Positions 10,561 to 19,410 of a DNA stretch of 64,000 nucleotides are shown here, one piece after another; the stretch's first letter is position 1; each line of letters opens with the position of its first letter. Origin of the DNA: Labyrinthula sp. Ha (taxonomy: Eukaryota; Sar; Bigyra; Labyrinthulida; Labyrinthulaceae). The notes under the pieces are model-generated. The model was not told the DNA's origin and searched no databases. It worked only from the letters and a program-made list of their open reading frames with translations. Position numbers and translations under genes: made by a program. Where the stretch lies: assembly GCA_015227615.1 (NCBI GenBank), contig JAALGZ010000038.1:1-64000 (forward strand). The letters run 5' to 3'.

Positions 10561-11916
10561 GATAGGTGTGGCGCTGTTGCCTATTCTTCTAAGGACAATG
10601 CAACCGACGTTTCTTAGTTGCTTGCGCTTTCTGTATTCTTCATTATGATAAGGTGGAAGATGTGATGTTTTAAGTCCAGTGGTTTGCTTCTGTTTGACGG
10701 CCTTTTCTCTTAAAACGAATCTTCTTTTTATCATTTTAGATCTTAACTTTAGTAGATCCAACTCCTTAACATCCAAAAGCATCTCGTCTACATTGAAATT
10801 GAACGCTTCTGGAACTTTTGATAATATTGTTTTTAAGATCTTCTTTCTGTTTCTATTCATCTGCTCTTTATTAAGGAACTTTAAAATCTTCATTGCCTCA
10901 TCCATGAAAGTGTAAATCTGGTCTTCTGGAAGCATCTTCTTTGTCGGCCACTTTAATACAGTTTGAAGTAAAAATATGCTCCTAGAACGCTCCGCTTTAT
11001 AATAATTCTGTAGATGTTTTTTGAGATAATTCATAATTGAGTGCGACTCTTTTATGTTTACTCCTCTTTGTTGTAAGCTCTCAGTTACCCCGCTTGAGAT
11101 CAAGCTCAGTATATTCATTGGAACGTTAGGTAATGTCGTTTCCACTTCATGAACAAAAGATTTGATTTCTTCGTATGTGAGTGAAGATAATTTCTTAGGA
11201 GGAGTTATATGAATCACTGGGTATCCACGAGCTGTATGTGGAAATGCTGAACTCGGAGTGTTGTAGGGCTCAAAGTTGTTCATATGGAACTTTCTGTCCA
11301 CATAGGTACTTCCAGTATCTGACCAGGGATCGATGCTGCTGTCTGCAGATGTTCGTTCTTCATCCTTCTTTGACTTTCCTGTGTATTCGGACTTTTTTGA
11401 AGATGTCTTTGATTTGTAACTTTTCGCTTTAGAAAGAATTGTAACTTTTGATGCTTTGGAAGAACGCGATTTCTTTGTAAGGGTTGTGATCTGACTTTGT
11501 GTATCTTCATCTTGGGTTATTGAACTTCTTGAAGTTAAAGCTGACGTAGCTCTTGAATTCGCTACTGACTTTGTGTCACCAGTTTCTTTAGCATCTTTAA
11601 GCCTTTCCTCCACTTCAGTTATCTTAGCTAACTTCTCTGCGATATCTTTTTGGATTCTTTGCATCCTTTTCCTCTCTTTGATAATAGCTTTGATATTTTC
11701 GAGATCTTTAGGTCCATACTGTGCAGATCCGCCGCTGCTTCTTGGAGACTTTCTAGACGCTTTTGTGGGAGTTTTCTCTGGGGACGCAGTCCTTTGTGGA
11801 GATGTGCTTGGATTCTGGCTTTGATCATCTTTTTCGATATTCTCTTGTGGATTACTCGGTTCCGTTCGATCTTTCAAAGGTTCATTAGATGTTTTCTCTT
11901 TAGATTGAGGAGTCAT
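10560..11916 (-). mobile_element. Gag-like region of element 1
   Basis: The first reading frame after the 5' LTR; its ATG is only about 20 bases into the internal region. The N-terminal third is highly charged and Ser/Thr/Lys-rich (KASRKSPRSSGGSAQYGPKDL), with a coiled-coil-like stretch after it. The middle (HITPPKKLSSLTYEEIKSFV onward) resembles a retroelement capsid in helix content and position. No CCHC zinc knuckle is seen, unlike element 2. An AQYGP motif is shared with the Gag of element 2. Identification rests mainly on position. Confidence 0.7.
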
Positions 11917-11923
11917 CTGTACG

Positions 11924-11935
11924 TTACTCGAGTAA
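11924..11935. repeat. 12-bp perfect palindrome at the primer-site position of element 1
   Basis: TTACTCGAGTAA directly abuts the 5' LTR. This is where a tRNA primer-binding site, normally starting TGG, should be; none is present. Confidence 0.8.
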
Positions 11936-12172
11936 TGTCTTCGCTGGTATACCTCCTGACTCTTTCTTCAATCGTAGATATTGTGTGTTAACAGTTAAAT
12001 ATGACAGATATAAACGGTTAGAATATAACAGAACCGATATAAGTAGTATATTACAAGGTAGTACACACAAGGGTGTGTACGTGTCCAATATAGCAAGCGT
12101 ACACATGGGTGTGTACCGCCTTCTATGTCAACGAATATATTGCTAGAACGACTATCACGTCCTTTGAGGACA
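11936..12172 (-). repeat. 5' LTR of element 1
   Basis: 237 bp, TGTC...GACA, flanked on the right by AACT. It contains two hairpins with tetraloops: 12061-12080 (GTACACAC-AAGG-GTGTGTAC) and 12099-12116 (GTACACA-TGGG-TGTGTAC). The element's promoter should lie in this copy, reading to the left. Confidence 0.95.
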
Positions 12173-13095
12173 AACTACACAGGCAAGTTCTTTGGTTTAT
12201 CCTCCGAAACAACAAAAAACTAGCTGATATTGAAACAAGAGTTCCTCGCTTTTTTCTTACAATTTTTTTCTATGTGCTGTAAGTTAACCTATTTCAAATT
12301 CGATTTGACCAAAGTATATTGCATAAGAAGCCCCGATCCCTAAATTTTGAAAGCAAACTACTTGAGTCAGTCGCGCACAAACTGAAATGACAAGGAATAG
12401 TTAGTTTAGGGAACTTCAATACTCACGATGGGTAGATTAACCCATGTTCCTTAATTATAGGATCGTAGAGAATCATCACTGAAGGTGCTATCTGCTGAAG
12501 AGATAACATTCTTTGGACTATTGCAGGCGAAGAATAGTTTTGGAGTAGATACAAAACCGAAAGCTCCTATGCCAAGAAAGCATGAGCTAGTTACATTAAA
12601 TATCCGAAAATTTAATATTTAGTTTAATAAAATGCATTAGTGGGTATTTCATTCAAGATCCACGTCTTTGATTTTGGGCGAAGCTTCACTTTATGATATA
12701 CTTTGGGCAACTTCAAATCTAATTGTTTTCTCCTAATAAAATAAAACTTATACAAAGTAACTATTTAAGAAAATAATAAATAATTCTCATAGTACAGCCC
12801 AAAATAGTAACATTAATCTTAGATATGTTTATCCAATCTCTCCCATTGTTACGGGAGTTAGAGGTTCTCATTCCATGTGTTCTGGCTGATATCGTGGAAA
12901 ATAACATTTATATAAACTATAAATTTCGAAAATATAACTAATTTTTCCCTGCTTTACTTTCTATCAATTCTGTATAATTTCGTTTTGTGAATTGTTTGGT
13001 TCTATTATATTATAACTTTATAGAGAATACAAGAGTCAAGTATGTAACAAACTGGGAATTCCCCAAAATTAGTAGCAATCAATGACTAGAGACAA
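12173..13095. other. Intergenic region upstream of the DEAD-box gene
   Basis: AT-rich, no gene seen. Near its right end is TCCCCAAAATT (13060-13070), 26 bases before the helicase start. The same 11-mer lies at 3-13, upstream of inhibitor-2, so it may be a promoter element. Confidence 0.4.
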
Positions 13096-14739
13096 ATGGC
13101 GAGGAAAAGAAAGAGAAAACAAAAACCACAGAACCCAGACACGGAGACAACCCAGATTTCACCAGAACCACCGAAAGAAGACCCAAAATCAACCGAAGTA
13201 ACACCTCTAAATACCAAACCACCGTGCGAACCAAATGAACAACCCAAACACGCTTCAAAACCAGAGAACTCAACAGAAACAACAAGTTTCTTCTCCAACG
13301 CAAAGTTCAACTCATTGAAAATAAATGAAAAACTGCTTACGTCACTAGAAAACAATAATTTTGAGTCTATGACTCCAATCCAAGCTCAATCCATCCCACA
13401 TCTGCTAGCTGGAAAAGATCTACTAGGAGCAGCCCAAACTGGTTCTGGGAAGACCCTTGCATTTCTTGTACCGGCAATTGATCTTCTTTACAAAACAGGG
13501 TTCAAAGCAAAAAATGGAACTGGAATCATTACAATCACACCAACCCGAGAGCTGGCAATTCAAATATTTGAAGTTCTTCAAACATTATTGGAATCTTTTC
13601 AACAAACTGCTTGTTTGTGCATTGGAGGAAACAATAGAAAAACAGAGGCGCAGAAATTACTCACTGGAATGAATTTTCTTGTTTGTACTCCGGGAAGACT
13701 TTTGGATCATTTGCGACATGCTGATTTTGTATACAGAAATCTGTTAATGCTTATCATCGATGAAGCAGATAGACTACTGGAAATTGGTTTTGAAGAAGAT
13801 TTAAACCAAATTTTGAAGATTTTGCCCACGTCAAGACAAACTGTGTTATTCTCTGCAACACAATCTGAACGAGTAGAACAATTAGCAAGACTGTCTATAA
13901 AGACAAAACCTGTTTTTGTGGATGTTCGAAGTAAAGTACAAGCTACTCCAGAAACACTTTCTCAAGGATACGTATGTTGTCCAGGTGATAAACGTTTTCT
14001 TCTTTTATACTCTTTTTTAAGAAGAGTGAGAAAGAAAAAAGCGATGGTATTTTTTTCATCATGTGCGAGTGTTAAATTTCATTCTGAGCTACTGAATTTT
14101 ATTGACTTGCCCGTAAGTGAAATTCATGGAAAACAAAAACAAAATAAAAGAAGCTCAACATTCTTTGAGTTTTGTAAAGCTGAAAAAGGGATTTTATTAT
14201 GCACAGATGTAGCTGCTCGAGGATTAGATATTCCAAATGTTGATTGGATTGTTCAGTATGATCCTCCAGATGATCCCAAAGAATATATTCATCGAGTAGG
14301 AAGAGCAGCTAGAGGGTCATCTGGTAAGGGATCTGCTTTGCTTTTTCTTACACCAACTGAATTAGGTTTCATTAGTTATTTGAACCAATCTAAAGTTGAT
14401 GTCAAAGAATATGAGTTTCCAAAGTCTAAGGTGAAAGATGTGCAAGGACAGCTTGAGAAGCTAGTAAGAACTAATTATTATCTTCATCGAAGTGCGAAAG
14501 ATGCGTATAGAGCATATTTATTAAGCTATGCGTCACATGCAAGGAAGGATATATTTGATGTATACAAAGTTGACTTGAAACTTGTTTCTAAATCTTTTGG
14601 GTTTGATATTCCACCGAATGTGAACTTGAACTTGAGTGATAAAGGAAAGAGAAAGAAAAAGAAAATTGTGGATGGAAAACAGTGGGCTGAACAGAGAAAT
14701 AGGAATGGACCTGATAAAAGACAGTTTGTGTATCATTAG
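13096..14739 (+). CDS. HAS1: DEAD-box ATP-dependent RNA helicase, Has1/DDX18 type
   Basis: 547 residues, single exon. After a basic, low-complexity N-terminus (KRKRKQK) the helicase core starts near residue 65. Motifs in order: Q motif MTPIQAQSIP (92-101), Walker A AQTGSGKT (113-120), PTRELA (149-154), TPGRLL (198-203), DEAD (222-225), SAT (253-255), and in the second RecA domain ARGLDIP (374-380) and HRVGRAAR (399-406). The region after about 450 (YYLHRSAKDAYRAYLLSYASH) is the DUF4217 extension typical of Has1/DDX18. These enzymes work in the nucleolus on 60S and 40S ribosomal subunit assembly. DDX10/Dbp4 also carries DUF4217, but overall length and the KLNFFSNAKF-like lead-in favour Has1. 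It converges with the RasGEF gene, 194 bases between stops. Confidence 0.92.
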   Translation: MARKRKRKQKPQNPDTETTQISPEPPKEDPKSTEVTPLNTKPPCEPNEQPKHASKPENSTETTSFFSNAKFNSLKINEKLLTSLENNNFESMTPIQAQSIPHLLAGKDLLGAAQTGSGKTLAFLVPAIDLLYKTGFKAKNGTGIITITPTRELAIQIFEVLQTLLESFQQTACLCIGGNNRKTEAQKLLTGMNFLVCTPGRLLDHLRHADFVYRNLLMLIIDEADRLLEIGFEEDLNQILKILPTSRQTVLFSATQSERVEQLARLSIKTKPVFVDVRSKVQATPETLSQGYVCCPGDKRFLLLYSFLRRVRKKKAMVFFSSCASVKFHSELLNFIDLPVSEIHGKQKQNKRSSTFFEFCKAEKGILLCTDVAARGLDIPNVDWIVQYDPPDDPKEYIHRVGRAARGSSGKGSALLFLTPTELGFISYLNQSKVDVKEYEFPKSKVKDVQGQLEKLVRTNYYLHRSAKDAYRAYLLSYASHARKDIFDVYKVDLKLVSKSFGFDIPPNVNLNLSDKGKRKKKKIVDGKQWAEQRNRNGPDKRQFVYH

Positions 14740-14933
14740 ATTTTAGTTTAACATGGTAATCAGTTTTCTTTATATTCTAGACTAAAAGAAAAGCAACTAC
14801 TAGAAAGGAAAACAAGTTAATTTTGAGAACCCTTTGACTTAAGGTTAGATTTATACAATGTAAGACTTGGGTATATGCAACAATATTCAAAAACACAAAC
14901 ATATTTGGAACTACGAACTAAACTGGCACTCAC

Positions 14934-17039
14934 TCAAAGGAACCCACCACCTTCAAGCTTATTAATAAAACTATTTGATATCACTTCCTTTTCTTTTCTA
15001 CTATACTCGACGAGAACTTCTAATGTCGGAATGTAATCAAAGTCATGCAATCTCCTTACAAGACCAAGAGCATTCTTTTCTAGCAGCCCTCTGTTAAAGC
15101 AGTTTGATGCTTCAAAATTAGTCATCCCACCTTCTAGGAAACTCTTTATATGCGAGTATCTTCTAGATAGTCTCAGAACATTTACTAGCTCTTGACCTTC
15201 TATCTCCCCTTTCGCCGGTACGTCGTCTTCCAAAGGAATCAAGTACCGCATAGTATGCCCTAAATATGGAACATGGGCTCTCCTCTTAAACTTAGATAAA
15301 TCTGCTTTATGCACCAGGTAATTATTATCTGGTTTCACAGCCCGATTTAAATAGCAAAACGTAGTATGATCTTTCTCTTTTACAAATTCCCACAACCAAT
15401 CCAGAAGAGGCTGATTTAGTGCCCCCATAACCGCAAAGAAATAGTGAAAGTTGCCCACTTTTCGCAACTGATGGGCTAGTTCTAACATATAACACAAGCG
15501 ATAAACTCTCGCTTGAACTTTCCTATCAAACTCGCCTTGGGAATCCAAAGAAACTCGAAACGAATTTGACCAGATTCGCTTCCATTGAGAATCTAAACTA
15601 GCACCGTTTGAAATTAAATAAGGTTCCTCCATTTTAACATCACCCTGAAGGATATAATGAATTGCCCACCAACTCACAAAATTAAACTTCTTTTGAACTA
15701 ATTTGTAAGAATTTGATGTTTCTCTGACTGAATCATTTCTCAGCTCAACAAACCTAACTTTTTGAAGTAATCTGTGAACATCCAGGGTCAAAAAATGAGC
15801 AACGCAAACTGGTGATTCATACTTTAGTTTACCTATTCTCCGCTTCAAACGAACATGTTTTGACAAGAAACTTAATTTATGATTCTGTTGCTGAGAGCCA
15901 TAGGAACTAGGCAGAGAGCTGGGAGAAATTTCCCTATTCTCTGTAAAGTCCGGAGGTGATCCAGTTAAACTCTCACTTAATTCTTTGAGATCTGGGGAGG
16001 ATTTAAAGGCATCCTCAGGCTTGAATCGTTTTGAGTTCGACTTACTTCCATGTTGTCGTAAAACTTTGGAAAAGTTACGTATTGATGAAAAAGCATTTGT
16101 CGGATGAATAGATAATTTCTTCCTTATTTCGTGTGTTAAATTCTCAGTTGAGGGTTCTTCAGTAACAAAGTATGTGGTTGAACGTAATGAAGTGGCTTTA
16201 AAGATTGATTCCAATCTATGAAGCAAAGCCAGGAGCTCATCAGAAGCAGTCAAAGAGAGTTTTATAAAATCTTTCAGGTTGTTAAAAGATTCCCGACTTA
16301 TCAACACCTGCAGAAGTTTCTTTCGATCCCAATCAGTAGATGTAAACTCTTCATCATAACAGGTGTTGAACCGCACAAATTCCAACAACGAGGTTAACCA
16401 AGCTTCCAAGAAATTCACAACTGCACTCTTCCTTTCTCCTAAATCAGCAGAATTAATTCCGGTACCGAAGACCTTTGCCATTATGCCGCTTTTCTTTGAG
16501 TCTTTCAAAACAATGGCGTTGATATTAGAATTAAACCCCGATGAGGGATATGTATTGGCTCGAGGTCTTTTCTTTGAGAAATTTTCTTTGTATACATACG
16601 AATTCGCTCTATTTGATTTCTTAGAACCAAACATTTGACACACTCTATAAACTCTTAATACTTCTTTTCCCCCTTCTTTCTTTATATTTATAGAGTATTT
16701 TTCCTCAACCGACATATTTTCCTTAATTAGCCGTTGAAGTATCAACAAAAGTTGATCGAAAGAAAAAATTTCATTGGAGAAGAGTGAAAATGCTTTTATG
16801 TAGTCAATTTTGATATTTTTCAAACAAGAAATCTTTTCTTCTCCAAATATCAGATAAATAAGAAGACCTTGTAGCGAAGCGTGTGTAATTTCCACATGTT
16901 TAAGTCCGTTTTCCAAAGAACAGGCCTGTTCGCCCAAGTCGAACTGCTGCAGCTCAATGTCAGATTTTCTTCGAGTTGTTGATCGAGAAAGACACGTTCC
17001 ATAACTTAGTTCAGCAATAAGTTCTAGGGTATCTTCCAT
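14934..17039 (-). CDS. Ras guanine nucleotide exchange factor (RasGEF, Cdc25 domain)
   Basis: 701 residues, single exon. The N-terminal 130 residues (SLQGLLIYLIFGEEK...FSNEIFSFDQLLLILQRLI) look like the RasGEF_N/REM module that props up the catalytic helical hairpin. A Ser/Asn-rich linker follows. The Cdc25 catalytic domain covers about residues 420-680: VAHFLTLDVHRLLQKVRFVE, NFHYFFAVMGALNQP, NNYLVHKADLSKF, VPYLGHTMRYL, and a C-terminal helix pair. The family loads Ras-type GTPases with GTP at membranes. No SH3, DH or PH domain is visible, so recruitment is unknown. The start is the first ATG of the open frame and gives a complete REM module. The minus-strand upstream region begins at 17040. 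Confidence 0.9.
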   Translation of the reverse strand: MEDTLELIAELSYGTCLSRSTTRRKSDIELQQFDLGEQACSLENGLKHVEITHASLQGLLIYLIFGEEKISCLKNIKIDYIKAFSLFSNEIFSFDQLLLILQRLIKENMSVEEKYSINIKKEGGKEVLRVYRVCQMFGSKKSNRANSYVYKENFSKKRPRANTYPSSGFNSNINAIVLKDSKKSGIMAKVFGTGINSADLGERKSAVVNFLEAWLTSLLEFVRFNTCYDEEFTSTDWDRKKLLQVLISRESFNNLKDFIKLSLTASDELLALLHRLESIFKATSLRSTTYFVTEEPSTENLTHEIRKKLSIHPTNAFSSIRNFSKVLRQHGSKSNSKRFKPEDAFKSSPDLKELSESLTGSPPDFTENREISPSSLPSSYGSQQQNHKLSFLSKHVRLKRRIGKLKYESPVCVAHFLTLDVHRLLQKVRFVELRNDSVRETSNSYKLVQKKFNFVSWWAIHYILQGDVKMEEPYLISNGASLDSQWKRIWSNSFRVSLDSQGEFDRKVQARVYRLCYMLELAHQLRKVGNFHYFFAVMGALNQPLLDWLWEFVKEKDHTTFCYLNRAVKPDNNYLVHKADLSKFKRRAHVPYLGHTMRYLIPLEDDVPAKGEIEGQELVNVLRLSRRYSHIKSFLEGGMTNFEASNCFNRGLLEKNALGLVRRLHDFDYIPTLEVLVEYSRKEKEVISNSFINKLEGGGFL

Positions 17040-18217
17040 TTTTGTCTATATGTGAGTAACGCTTCTCACACCTTGAATTAAGTTTTTGTTGATGTTTACT
17101 TTTGAACTTTGCTTTCGGATTTTAAACGTTAAAGAGATGTTGCTGCTGAGTTTATTGTAGAGATTCGATCGAATATTTTAATATATTGTAAAAAAATCAG
17201 TGTAATATTGGTATATAATAGTGCATTACCAGTTGTTTGTTGAGTAAAGTGAAGATGTCTTTAATATAATAGAGTGGCTTCAGATATATTCGATAAGTAA
17301 TTCTACTTCATTAGAAAATACAACTTCATTGCTCTAACATTTGTTAAAGGAAAAAGTTAAAGGGAGTACATCAATTCTTCAGAGGTTAGACTGCAGTTTT
17401 ATTCAAGAAGCAGCCTCAACTTGATGATTTGTACTATTTTACTCCTGAGTTCTGAACTCTAAGATTGAAGTATAAAGAGTTTTGAGTCTCATGTTCTTTG
17501 TAAGTGAGTCTAAAAGCTTAGGAAACTAAGATTACAAGAAGATCATTCTGCTCTATGACTTAATCATTAATTAAGTTTTGATATCGCAGGATGAAATTTC
17601 GAGTAGGTGTAGCCCCCTTTGCCATATGTTCTAACGAATTGTTCGTTGGGTACGACCCATGCTGTGCGAATGTATTCTGCGCTATCAGCAACCCTAGTTG
17701 CTTTGGAACTGAACTGTAATTTTCATCATCAAGCTGTGCTTGGCCGAAAACAATTCTTTGAGCTACAGAAAACTCAAGAAGCAGTGAAAAAAAATGGTGT
17801 ACTTCCTTAATGTTAAAACGCAGATAAATGGCTATGGACCACAATAGGCTTACCATCTATTTCATACTGCTTAGTTTTTCTTTGCCAGTTTCATACTTTT
17901 CCTGCATTGACTATACTTCAGTCATAATAATGGAAACTTAAAATGAATAGTAAGTTATGCTCCGTATCTCTTTCAACTTTTGCTGCGAGGTTTTTATACA
18001 GATTCTTAGCATTCTGACAGGAGCTTCGAGTGGCTATGTTAGTGGATATGTACCACCAATATACTGAAGAGTCCCTGTGAATTGTCCACTGCTCTCTACA
18101 CCACGTTCAACATAATTTATCACCAAATAATTCATTTTTTTAAGCATTCAGAGTATCATTCGCCTCATTCGGTTCAGTTCCAGCCAAGTGATACTTGGAG
18201 GGGGAACATAGAAATTG
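17040..18217. other. RasGEF upstream region and unassigned ORF-like sequence
   Basis: The first 500 bases are AT-rich and presumably hold the RasGEF promoter. A 98-codon open frame on the minus strand (17560-17856) reads plausibly (LDDENYSSVPKQLG, IAQNTFAQHGSYP) but I recognise no family. It may be debris belonging to the transposase relic to its right. Confidence 0.3.
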
Positions 18218-18760
18218 TTACCTTATGAAGTGCATTATTCTTTCCATAAACTGGTTTCGTGCTCTGTTTTGTTGAGGTAATCCATTGGCAACTATGTGTA
18301 CGTACATGCCACAGCTATCCAGTGTAAACCGGTAGACGCAATTAGAGTGCTCACTATTGTTACCTTGCTGTTTTTGTTGTTGCAGTCTGGCATGCCGGAA
18401 AACCACTAATATGAACTAGTTATACAAGTTCATTAGCAACTACATCCAATGACCAACCCCCATAACTGAGTACTCTTCCGTAAACACTTTTTCCTACGCT
18501 CCGCCATGTTAGTTTCATCAACCTTGCCCAACAGGCTGTAGTGGAAATTAATGGAGTTCGCAGATTCATCTCGCACTGGAAGGAAACTCATGTGATTGAG
18601 CTTTTTAAATCTGTTGTTCTCATGTGTAATAGAGATCAATGTCAACGTGTTAGCGAGGCTTCTAAAAAAACACTGTTTGTCGCGGCATCACAGAAGTCAT
18701 TCCAAAAAGAGTACCATGTGTCTCAACACCTAACGCCACATGGGCATTCCTCGTAGCAGG
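18218..18760 (-). pseudogene. Relic of a Merlin/ISXO2-like DDE transposase
   Basis: Protein-like pieces on the minus strand, in several frames and with stops. The best piece reads LLGKVDETNMAERRKKCLR...LWGLVIG (near 18440-18535). It matches the ISXO2/Merlin pattern V-[DE]-E-[ST]-x-x-x-x-R-K...W-V-F-G that contains the first catalytic Asp. Downstream pieces (TLIASTGLHWIAVA, YLNKTEHETS) resemble the later SDxWxAY...GY.H.TVNHS part. Terminal inverted repeats were not found. This is a dead DNA transposon fragment immediately left of element 2; the family call is tentative. Confidence 0.35.
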
Positions 18761-18905
18761 TAAGGTAGAATTTTCTTAGTAGAGGTTTGGCTAATCCTTG
18801 TAATGATAAAGCAACGGTTACAGTAACAGTTTTGAATAAAGGTAATCTCTATCGTGTGTGCAATAGTAAATTCTTGTTAGAATGATACAGCATATGTGCC
18901 ATTTT

Positions 18906-19395
18906 TGTACACTCGGAAAACCCTCGAGCGTTCAGACGTATGAGAACGTGCTTCCACAGTAGAACGACTGCGTTCTACGTCTCTCTGTATCCGAAGTAAC
19001 TATTGGATACAACTAGATCGCTCTTATTGCTAAGGGATCTATCCACAGACTTTGTAATGGCTCTCTTCAAGCCACAAACTCCGATACTATGCTAAGTATC
19101 AATGCAATAAACTCACAAGGCGTTGTTAACACTCAGGGGTTTCTGCACTTATCGAAAACTGTGTCTTAGACGAAAATCTATGAAGTTTTCAAAATGTTGT
19201 TATTATCTATTAACTCTATTTCTGATCGCCCAAAATACATATGTGATATTTATTCTACTTACAATTATTCTATAGGGCTTCAATTAACTTACACAAGTAA
19301 CCATACTGTTGACAATAATTCAAATACTATATATGTTATACGAAGTTAGTTAAATAACCCAAGTTATCTGAAACGTTACTAATTAAACATACACA
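18906..19395 (-). repeat. 3' LTR of element 2
   Basis: 490 bp, TGTAC...ACACA. It contains a perfect hairpin at 18959-18978 (GTAGAACG-ACTG-CGTTCTAC) and a second 6-bp stem further right (GTATCC...GGATAC). Confidence 0.93.
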
Positions 19396-19410
19396 TCCCC
19401 CTTCTCATCT
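19396..19410 (-). other. Polypurine tract of element 2
   Basis: AGATGAGAAGGGGGA on the minus strand, directly against the 3' LTR. It ends in the same G-run plus A as the tract of element 1. The last coding triplet of Pol reaches it. Confidence 0.75.

Larger units (their letters stand above)
4190..12172 (-). mobile_element. LTR retroelement 1: Ty3-like, chromodomain plus MT-A70 methyltransferase (fossil)
   Basis: A 7983-bp element on the minus strand with 237-bp LTRs (TGTC...GACA), a 4-bp target-site duplication AACT (4186-4189 and 12173-12176) and a polypurine tract AAGGGGGGA at 4427-4435. In sense order it holds a gag-like region, aspartic protease (DTGA), reverse transcriptase, RNase H, integrase, chromodomain, a possible Myb-like fold and an MT-A70 methyltransferase. 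The order RT-RNase H-integrase and the chromodomain place it among Ty3/gypsy chromoviruses. By eye the LTRs differ at 2 of 237 positions, so insertion was recent. It is broken: roughly four to six reading-frame breaks in gag-pol. It lies between the SLC10A7-like gene and the DEAD-box helicase and interrupts neither. Confidence 0.93.

Noticed and set aside
13079-13355. Antisense frames across the helicase start
   Set aside because: Shadow frames of a strongly conserved DEAD-box gene.
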